From an uncultured Bacteroidota bacterium (GTDB lineage: Bacteria > Bacteroidota > Bacteroidia > Chitinophagales > Saprospiraceae): 64,000 nucleotides of DNA. The position numbers were made by a program, and so were the translations under genes. How positions within the stretch are numbered: position 1 is the first letter of the stretch; each line of letters opens with the position of its first letter. The stretch is from assembly GCA_902609095.1 (NCBI GenBank), contig CACLQQ010000005.1, positions 1-64,000 on the forward strand. The letters run 5' to 3'. This document shows positions 57,755 to 64,000 of this stretch, in pieces. The notes beneath the pieces were generated by a model. That model searched no databases. It was not told the origin of the DNA and was given only the letters and a program-made list of their open reading frames with translations.

Positions 57755-58891
57755 TCAGTTATCACCACAGGTTGAAGCGATATGATAAAAAGCGTCTTGA
57801 TATCCTAACCTTGCAGCTTGTCGCATATCCTCACAAGCCATACTATTATTTTTCAAGGCGATAGCGGCCGTTGCTCTATTATAGAATGCTGTGGCCATCT
57901 CTGGATTCTGCGCGATCACAACATTAAAGTCATTGATGGCATCATCATAAAGTTTTAGTTGCATTAATGATAAACCCCTGTTGAGGTGAAGTGTTGGATC
58001 ATCGGGATTAGCGGAAATCAGTCGTCCATAGCTTTTTGAAGCAGTTTGATAGTCTTTCAGTATGAAGCTCGTAAAAGCAAGATTCTTTAACGTTGGAATA
58101 TGATCGTTTTTACGTTGTGCAGCTGTTTTAAAAGCTTCATGAGCCTTATCAATATTCTCTAACTTGAGTTGACAGTATCCTTTCAAATAGAACACTTCGA
58201 ATTCTTCATTATCGGAATACTCGGCTGCGACATTAAACGCTTTCAATGCATGTGAATAGTTCTCTTTTTTAACTAATGACTTTCCTAATTCCTTAGCTGT
58301 AATATTGGGCTTGTATGCCTCATTGACTAAGAGCTGATAATCATCAATTGATCTTTGGTATGCTTCTAATTTGGCATAACAAATTGCTCTATTATAGATG
58401 ACAGATAGGTCTTCTGGTTTGTGCTTGTAAGCTTCTGAGAAATCACTTACGGCATTTTTATACTTACCTTCTTTCATGAATGCAATACCACGATTTTTAT
58501 AGGTATCGGTCAGGTTCAGGTCTTTTGACAGTGCTCGGTTATAAGCAGATATGGCAGCGGGATATTCTTTGCTCTGCAGATGAGAGTATCCCAAATAGTA
58601 GTAGGCCATAGCATGATCTAAATCAAGCGTTGTTACTTTTTTAAAGTCTTTCATAGCCTTCTGATATTCTTTTAATTTGAGGTAACTTTTTCCTCGGTTG
58701 TAATATGCTTTCAAATAGTTGGGTTCTACATTGATTGCTTTCCCATAGGATGCGATAGCGGCTCGTACATCTTTTTGTTTGATAGATAGAACAGCTTCAT
58801 TATAGAGTTTAGCAGCTTCCCTACTTACTTGGCCATTTACCGTAGAGTGGAAACCAATCCCTAAACAGAATATCAATAATAGCGTTTTCAT
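57755..58891 (-). CDS. Exported TPR-repeat protein
   Basis: About 378 residues from the ATG at 58891 (MKTLLLIFCLGIGFHSTVNGQ), a signal peptide; the track start at 58963 adds a poor leader. Eight to ten TPR units follow, for example AAIASYGKAINVEPNYLKAYYNRG and AISAYNRALSKDLNLTDTYKNRG, and the C-terminus has SMACEDMRQAARLGYQDA. It is a periplasmic scaffold. It is divergent from fni with a 95-base gap. Confidence 0.88.
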   Translation of the reverse strand: MKTLLLIFCLGIGFHSTVNGQVSREAAKLYNEAVLSIKQKDVRAAIASYGKAINVEPNYLKAYYNRGKSYLKLKEYQKAMKDFKKVTTLDLDHAMAYYYLGYSHLQSKEYPAAISAYNRALSKDLNLTDTYKNRGIAFMKEGKYKNAVSDFSEAYKHKPEDLSVIYNRAICYAKLEAYQRSIDDYQLLVNEAYKPNITAKELGKSLVKKENYSHALKAFNVAAEYSDNEEFEVFYLKGYCQLKLENIDKAHEAFKTAAQRKNDHIPTLKNLAFTSFILKDYQTASKSYGRLISANPDDPTLHLNRGLSLMQLKLYDDAINDFNVVIAQNPEMATAFYNRATAAIALKNNSMACEDMRQAARLGYQDAFYHIASTCGDN

Positions 58892-58986
58892 ATACATAAT
58901 TAATGATGATTGTGGGCGATAGACAAACGTTACGAATCCAAGAGTTAGTACATTTACAATCATTAAGACATCGTTAAATAGCTACA

Positions 58987-59991
58987 TTGACAAAAAATAA
59001 CGATCGCAAAAAAGATCATATCGATCTCGCTATAGCATCTGCTACACAAGTTTCTACTAAGGATAATAGGTTCTATTACGAACCTATGCTCACTGTTCAT
59101 CCCCCTGCAGATGCACCGATCTATACGGTGTTTCTACGCAAGGAGTTCTTAGCACCTATTTGGGTCTCTTCGATGACAGGAGGTACTGGTATAGCAAAGG
59201 TTATTAATGAAAACCTTGCTCGAGCTTGCAATGATTTTGGACTTGGAATGGGCTTAGGGTCTTGCCGAAAAATTTTATTTGATGATCAGTACTTGGAAGA
59301 TTTCATGGTTAGGCCGTTCATAGGAGATCAGCCCTTATATGCTAATCTTGGAATTGCTCAAGTGAGTGAACTGTTGAGAAACAACCAAGCCTCAGTTATC
59401 GAAGAAATGATTAAAAAGCTATGTGCAGATGGGTTGATCATACATGTAAACCCAGTGCAAGAATGGCTGCAGCCTGAAGGGGATGAGATTACGGGACTTT
59501 CTCCAATCAGAGTTATTGAAGAGGCGCTCGATCAGCTATCCACAAGTATCATAGTTAAAGAAGTTGGTCAGGGAATCGGACCACAGAGTCTATTAGCGCT
59601 TATGAAGTTGCCTTTAGCAGCTATAGAGTTTGCTGCTTTTGGAGGAACCAATTTTGCCAAGTTAGAAAACTTAAGAGACTCCAGAACCGAAACAATTGAT
59701 CCGATCTGTTTCGTGGGACATGACCCAAGTGAAATGATTGATTTAGCGCATCATATTTTAGAGAAACATCAAGGAGACGTGAGATGTAAGGAGTTTATCA
59801 TCTCCGGAGGAGTAAAGAATTATCTGGATGGGTATTACTTCAATGAAAGATTAAGTTGTAATAGTATATATGGTCAGGCAGCTGGATTCTTAAAACATGC
59901 TCATGGAGACTATGATGATTTAGCTTATTATATAGATCAGCAAGTACAGGGATATAAGTTTGCAATGAGATATCTCAGATTAAAATCCTAA
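58987..59991 (+). CDS. fni: Type 2 isopentenyl-diphosphate delta-isomerase
   Basis: A 334-residue FMN enzyme that interconverts IPP and DMAPP. Motifs: RKKDHIDLAIAS at the start (RK-DHI), APIWVSSMTGGTG (FMN site), GMGLGSCRKIL, IIHVNPVQEWLQPEGD, IIVKEVGQGIGPQSL, and FIISGGVKNYLDG. The start is the TTG at 58987. It is followed four bases later by HMG-CoA reductase, so the two form a mevalonate-pathway pair. Type 2 isomerases are typical of bacteria using that pathway. Confidence 0.95.
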   Translation: MTKNNDRKKDHIDLAIASATQVSTKDNRFYYEPMLTVHPPADAPIYTVFLRKEFLAPIWVSSMTGGTGIAKVINENLARACNDFGLGMGLGSCRKILFDDQYLEDFMVRPFIGDQPLYANLGIAQVSELLRNNQASVIEEMIKKLCADGLIIHVNPVQEWLQPEGDEITGLSPIRVIEEALDQLSTSIIVKEVGQGIGPQSLLALMKLPLAAIEFAAFGGTNFAKLENLRDSRTETIDPICFVGHDPSEMIDLAHHILEKHQGDVRCKEFIISGGVKNYLDGYYFNERLSCNSIYGQAAGFLKHAHGDYDDLAYYIDQQVQGYKFAMRYLRLKS

Positions 59992-59995
59992 AGAC

Positions 59996-61321
59996 ATGGA
60001 GGGGAGAAAAACGATATCAGGATTTTCTAAACTCAATAAGAGGGGTAAGATTAAATGGATTGTAGAGAACTTTTTCAAAGATCCAGAAGTGGTGATGAGA
60101 GAGCTGATGAGTTATTGGCTTAAAAATGAAGAGCAGCAGAAAATATTAGACGGGTTCAGCGAGAATACTATCTCTGTATTTCCTATGCCTTTTAGTGTAG
60201 CACCAAACTTCGTGATTAACGATAAAGACTATTGTGTCCCAATGGTAATAGAAGAAAGCTCGGTTGTTGCTGCCGCCTCCAGTGCTGCTAAGTATTGGAT
60301 GAAAAGGGGAGGCTTTACAGCTCGAGTAATTGACGTTATGAAGCTTGGTCAATTGCATTTCAATTTCAATGGTCAGCCAGATCGTATACAACTGATTCTT
60401 ACAAAGTATGAAGCTTACTTCAAGAAAAATCTAAAGCCATATACTGAAAATATGGAAGCCCGAGGTGGAGGAATTATGGATTTCAAACTGAGAACCTTCG
60501 AGGTGGAGCCCGATTATTTCCAGGTCATGATTTCTTTCAACACCTGCGATTCTATGGGGGCGAACTTCATTAATACCATTTTGGAGGAGTTTGCTGTACT
60601 ACTTGAATCTAAGATTCATAGTGAGTTTGATGGTCTGTATGAATATAGGACTATCATGTGTATCCTCTCTAACTATACCCCAGACTGTGTAGTAGAAGCT
60701 TATGCTTCTTGCCCCGTTGCTGATTTAGGACCACTAGCGGGAGGAATTAAACCAGAGGAGTTTGCTGATAAGTTTGCTCAAGCAATAAGAATAGCTGAGA
60801 TAGACCCATATCGTGCAACCACCCATAATAAAGGAATTTTTAATGGGATAGATTCCGTCGTAATAGCTACGGGTAATGATTTTAGGGCTATAGAGTCAGG
60901 AGGCCATACTTACGCGGCTAAAGACGGACAATATAGGTCTTTATCTCATTGTGAAGTTAAGGATGGAATCTTCAAGTTTTGGTTGACAGTCCCATTAGCA
61001 CTTGGAACCGTAGGAGGATTAACTAAACTTCACCCAGTAGCCCGTCGGAGTTTAGAGATGTTAGGAAATCCAGGAGCTGAAGAACTGATGCAGATTGTCG
61101 CTAGCGTAGGCTTAGCTCAAAATTTTGCCGCGGTTAGATCCCTTGTGACTACAGGTATACAGCGAGGCCATATGAAAATGCACTTATCCAACGTGCTCAA
61201 TCAGCTCAAAGCGACCGAAAAAGAGTTCAAGATGGCGGTAGAACACTTTAGTAATGAGATTGTTTCCCATCGATCTGTCAAAGATTTTATTGATGCACTG
61301 CGATCGCAGCGTATGAATTAA
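59996..61321 (+). CDS. mvaA: Hydroxymethylglutaryl-CoA reductase (class II)
   Basis: A 441-residue class II HMG-CoA reductase. It has ISVFPMPFSVAPNFVINDKDY, VIEESSVVAAASSAAKYW (catalytic Glu), FNTCDSMGANFINTI (nucleotide site), THNKGIFNGIDSVVIATGNDF (catalytic Lys and Asp) and TGIQRGHMKMH (catalytic His). It lacks the membrane domain of the animal enzyme. In the biosynthetic direction it makes mevalonate; the pairing with fni argues for synthesis of isoprenoids rather than breakdown. Confidence 0.94.
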   Translation: MEGRKTISGFSKLNKRGKIKWIVENFFKDPEVVMRELMSYWLKNEEQQKILDGFSENTISVFPMPFSVAPNFVINDKDYCVPMVIEESSVVAAASSAAKYWMKRGGFTARVIDVMKLGQLHFNFNGQPDRIQLILTKYEAYFKKNLKPYTENMEARGGGIMDFKLRTFEVEPDYFQVMISFNTCDSMGANFINTILEEFAVLLESKIHSEFDGLYEYRTIMCILSNYTPDCVVEAYASCPVADLGPLAGGIKPEEFADKFAQAIRIAEIDPYRATTHNKGIFNGIDSVVIATGNDFRAIESGGHTYAAKDGQYRSLSHCEVKDGIFKFWLTVPLALGTVGGLTKLHPVARRSLEMLGNPGAEELMQIVASVGLAQNFAAVRSLVTTGIQRGHMKMHLSNVLNQLKATEKEFKMAVEHFSNEIVSHRSVKDFIDALRSQRMN

Positions 61322-61328
61322 ATTACAA

Positions 61329-62249
61329 TTAGAATTTAAACCCTACAGATAGGAATAGACCGAATGTTCGGTCATTATCATCGTTAAAAACGAATGTTTG
61401 ATCTGGATTGAGTTCTTGATAGGAAACATCACCTTCTGTTCTTGTGATATCGTTCAATCCATACTCAACACGTAGAGAAGTATAGAAACCACGATTTAAG
61501 TAATATGAGAATCCAGCGATCAAGCCATAATCCAAGGATTTGAACTTATTCTCGAACTGCTCTTCATTTTCGAATAGATAGTATGCTCCAAGGGCACCGG
61601 GGATATCAACATCTTGGTCATTCACAATGAGCAATCGAGCATTAACTAAGCGACTGAATTGACCAGGCCTATCAGAGTTATAATCAAAATCTAATCCTTG
61701 AGTAAAAATGTATGGGTTGTCAAGAGGAAGTCCTTCTCCGAATGATAAGGTTCCCGTAGCTAATGGATTCAATAAGAAACTGATATAACCTCCTGCAAGA
61801 GCCTCCCAACGGTCATTAATTCTGAAATGGACAGTTTGAGGTAGTTGTAAGTAAGCGAAAGAATGATCTAAATTTATGTCAGTGACATCTCGTAATAAAG
61901 CCCAATCATCTCCAGTCGTTGTAGGATCCAGAGATAAAAGTCCAGTAATTAGAGGTCGATAGAAGTAATAGCCATCTTGAGAATGAAACGTATAGTTTGA
62001 ACCAGTTTGATTGTAGAGGATCTCCGTTCTTAAGCCTACTACCTCGGTGAAGTTCCACTGAAAATTGACGCCAAAGTGAAAACCTCCAGATAAACCGAAA
62101 GACTCATTTGCATTAGCTTCGGATGGGCCTAAAAACTGTGACTGGCTAATGCCAGCGCGAATACCAACATTATAATCCTGACTGTATCCATTGGCGAACA
62201 CAAGACATAGCAAACTAAGGATTGTTAATCTCAATGTAGTTAATGACAT
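61329..62249 (-). CDS. Outer-membrane beta-barrel protein (PorT-like)
   Basis: A 306-residue protein with signal peptide LRLTILSLLCLVFANGYSQ. It is built of alternating hydrophobic and polar strands with frequent Tyr and Phe at strand ends (VGIRAGISQSQF, GFHFGVNFQWNF, AYLQLPQTVHFRIND) and ends TFGLFLSVGFKF, a C-terminal Phe typical of a barrel signal. It belongs to the broad PorT/OmpW-like outer-membrane group of Bacteroidetes. Function unknown. Confidence 0.85.
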   Translation of the reverse strand: MSLTTLRLTILSLLCLVFANGYSQDYNVGIRAGISQSQFLGPSEANANESFGLSGGFHFGVNFQWNFTEVVGLRTEILYNQTGSNYTFHSQDGYYFYRPLITGLLSLDPTTTGDDWALLRDVTDINLDHSFAYLQLPQTVHFRINDRWEALAGGYISFLLNPLATGTLSFGEGLPLDNPYIFTQGLDFDYNSDRPGQFSRLVNARLLIVNDQDVDIPGALGAYYLFENEEQFENKFKSLDYGLIAGFSYYLNRGFYTSLRVEYGLNDITRTEGDVSYQELNPDQTFVFNDDNDRTFGLFLSVGFKF

Positions 62250-62354
62250 GAGAGTCGTTAATAGGAGTACAAAGATATATCGTTATTTGAGATCTACATA
62301 TATCTCTATACATCGGAAGATCTTTTTTAACAAAACTATAAAGGCTCAGTCCAA

Positions 62355-62966
62355 TTATCCCATCTCAGAGACAACCTCTTTCACCTCTGGAACCATACGC
62401 TTTAGCATACCTTCTATTCCTGACTTAAGAGTTACAGTAGATGATGGACATCCACTACAAGACCCCTGTAGTACAACCGTTACGATACCTTCATCAAAAG
62501 ATTTGAATTCGATATTTCCTCCATCCATTTCGACCGCAGGTTTTACGTAAGTATCTATGAGTTCTTTAATCTTCTTCACAAGCTCTGCTTGATCTCCAGT
62601 GTACTCATAACTCACGCCATTTTCAGATTCTTTGGCTTTCATGGCCTCTTCAAAGCCTTCTTTCAATATAGCTTTATCATCAGAGACGTAAGTCTTGATA
62701 AACTCTTTGAGCTTAAGCATGATATCTTCCCAAGAGTAGTTGAACTCTTTGGTTATAGTGACGAAGTTATTGCAGATATAAACTCCCTTCACATAGGGAA
62801 AAGTAAACAGTTCACTCGCAAGTGGAGACCACTCCTTAGCTAATTCTTCTCCTCTGAAATCAGCGGTACCTCTATATATTATTTTGTTCATGACAAACTT
62901 TAATGATTCTGGATTTGGAGTTTGCTCTGTATAGAGCATAATCGGGCTTTGTGTAGCTGTATTCAT
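62355..62966 (-). CDS. NifU-family iron-sulfur scaffold (Nfu)
   Basis: A 203-residue two-domain Nfu. The N-terminal Nfu_N domain (about 10-100) has YTEQTPNPESLKFVMNK and VKGVYICNNFVTITKE; the C-terminal NifU domain (about 125-203) has VDTYVKPAVEMDGGN-like sequence (IDTYVKPAVEMDGGNIEF) and the cluster site LQGSCSGCPSSTVTLKSGIE (C-x-x-C). It carries iron-sulfur clusters to target proteins. Confidence 0.95.
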   Translation of the reverse strand: MNTATQSPIMLYTEQTPNPESLKFVMNKIIYRGTADFRGEELAKEWSPLASELFTFPYVKGVYICNNFVTITKEFNYSWEDIMLKLKEFIKTYVSDDKAILKEGFEEAMKAKESENGVSYEYTGDQAELVKKIKELIDTYVKPAVEMDGGNIEFKSFDEGIVTVVLQGSCSGCPSSTVTLKSGIEGMLKRMVPEVKEVVSEMG

Positions 62967-63025
62967 TATATATGTTTGTTATTGTAACAATGGAACAATA
63001 CGATTGATCACAAAGATCGGTAATT

Positions 63026-64000
63026 TCAATCTAACTTTCTTATATCCCTTAGCCAGACATCTCTCTGTGGAAAAGGAATATTGATTTCAAGCTTATTGAA
63101 GCGTTGATATATAGCGAATCTAAGGTCACTCTTTATGTTTTCAACCAGAATAAACTGTCTAGTGAAAAATATAAGCTCGAAGATCAATGCACTATCTCCA
63201 AAGTCATTGAATCTGACAAATGGTTTAGGATATTTGGAGATTAGGGGGTGCTCTTGGCAGACCCGCAAGAGTTCTTGTTCAATTTGACGATCATCAGAAC
63301 CATAGGCAACGCCGATACTTATACTAAATCGGGCTAACTCTTCAAGATTAGACCAATTAACCACACGGTCATTTACCAGTTGGGAGTTTGGGATAATGAT
63401 CGTTTTATTGTCTCGTGTTTCTATAGTTGAAGCCCTTAACCCGATGCGCCTTACATTACCAGCTTTAGTTCCGATTTCTAAAAAGTCACCCACTTTGACA
63501 GATCTCTCGAACAAGAGAACGATACCACTGAAGAAGTCACTGATCGTTTGCTGTAGGGCAATTCCAATACCCACTAAAAGTGCAGCAGCCCCAGTCCATA
63601 TGAGTGTCATATTGATTCCCAAAAACTGAAATGCGAACAACGCCCCGAAAAAGTACACTAAGTAGCTCAGCAATTGATTGTATGCATATTGCTTACCCCG
63701 ATCTATATCTCTACGCCTGTAGAGATTCAGGAAGAAGAGATTAGTCAATAACCATACGATCAGTCTTGAGACTAAGAGTATCAGAATGGCAATGACGATA
63801 TTAGATAAGCTAATATCAATCTGATTTCCGTTGACATATACCGTGTTAAATGTAAAATCGAGAAAGTCAAAATTCTTAAGGAGCAAGCAGATACAGAGTC
63901 CTAGTATGATATACTGAGCAATTCGAACTCCAAGGCCGTGAGATTTATTTTGGATGATGTTATTATCGGTCTTACCGCGCTCTATGATTTCCTCATCAAT
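63026..64000 (-). CDS. MscS-family channel, 5' end beyond the window
   Basis: The frame is open from 63886 to the right edge (IDEEIIERGKTDNNIIQNKS, GVRIAQYIILGLCICLLLKNFDF), so the TTG start at 63886 is a track artefact and the gene continues outside. It has a first span there and more at 35-120 of the track protein, the MscS pore helix ALLVGIGIALQQTISDFFSGIVL, LLFERSVKVGDFLEIG and the beta-domain GLRASTIETRDNKTIIIPN. It is the second MscS in the window and is distinct from the one at 19016. Confidence 0.88.
   Translation of the reverse strand: MDEEIIERGKTDNNIIQNKSHGLGVRIAQYIILGLCICLLLKNFDFLDFTFNTVYVNGNQIDISLSNIVIAILILLVSRLIVWLLTNLFFLNLYRRRDIDRGKQYAYNQLLSYLVYFFGALFAFQFLGINMTLIWTGAAALLVGIGIALQQTISDFFSGIVLLFERSVKVGDFLEIGTKAGNVRRIGLRASTIETRDNKTIIIPNSQLVNDRVVNWSNLEELARFSISIGVAYGSDDRQIEQELLRVCQEHPLISKYPKPFVRFNDFGDSALIFELIFFTRQFILVENIKSDLRFAIYQRFNKLEINIPFPQRDVWLRDIRKLD

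Overview
The window looks like a chromosomal segment of a low-GC, free-gliding-lineage member of the Bacteroidota, most likely Saprospiraceae or a close relative. The evidence is the gliding-motility lipoprotein genes gldD, gldE and gldH in their usual settings (mutY-ssb-gldE-gldD), Bacteroidetes-type promoters (TAnnTTTG), the almost complete lack of Shine-Dalgarno sequences, a mevalonate-pathway pair (HMG-CoA reductase and type 2 IPP isomerase), and relics of families typical of this group (large secreted proteins with a GFE-type C-terminal module, S74 chaperone proteins, TPR-LuxR regulators, MG2-domain surface proteins). Taxonomy is inference from gene content, not from a marker search.

Layout. 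0-1.6 kb: two nonsense-mutated secreted or lipoprotein genes. 1.6-7.8 kb (minus): gldD, gldE, ssb, mutY, an ECF sigma factor, an LptF/LptG-type permease and a ferredoxin-NADP reductase-like flavoprotein. 7.8-14 kb (plus): a FemAB/GNAT protein, a dead glycosyltransferase, grpE, dnaJ, gldH, a small conserved protein and xylA. 14-23 kb: thrA, thrB and thrC, with thrA separated from thrBC by an IS982 relic, a dead MG2 protein, an exported superoxide dismutase and an MscS channel. 23-28.3 kb: mostly non-coding or decayed DNA, then a ligase-associated DEXH helicase and a nitroreductase. 28.4-36.3 kb: an unbroken run of decayed genes (thioredoxin/MsrA protein, LuxR regulator, a 4.7-kb surface protein, a TPR regulator). 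36.3-43 kb: a parS pair, an M1 peptidase, an HxlR regulator, two more relics, a hydrolase and heme A synthase. 43.08-43.56 kb: an AT-rich gap with several DnaA-box-like sites, a candidate replication origin. 43.5-52 kb: dtd, mazG, a permease, a PP2C phosphatase, a TM2/SHOCT protein, dead comF, DinB, and the pyrH-tsf-rpsB-rpsI-rplM run. 52-57.7 kb: a decayed STT3/AglB-type oligosaccharyltransferase, a decayed VanZ-like gene, a GDSL esterase, a nucleoside hydrolase and another dead secreted protein. 57.7-64 kb: a TPR protein, fni, HMG-CoA reductase, an outer-membrane barrel, Nfu and a partial MscS.

Two themes stand out. First, housekeeping genes are intact while at least fourteen accessory loci (surface proteins, glycosylation, regulators, competence, an exported metallopeptidase) are broken. 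Many of the breaks are single in-frame stops, mostly TAA, inside an otherwise readable frame, which points to recent, ongoing gene decay under AT mutation pressure. Second, a near-perfect parS palindrome, a cluster of DnaA-box-like sequences and a change in strand G/C bias all lie within about 7 kb, so this window may contain the chromosomal origin. I found no tRNA, rRNA, CRISPR array or prophage.
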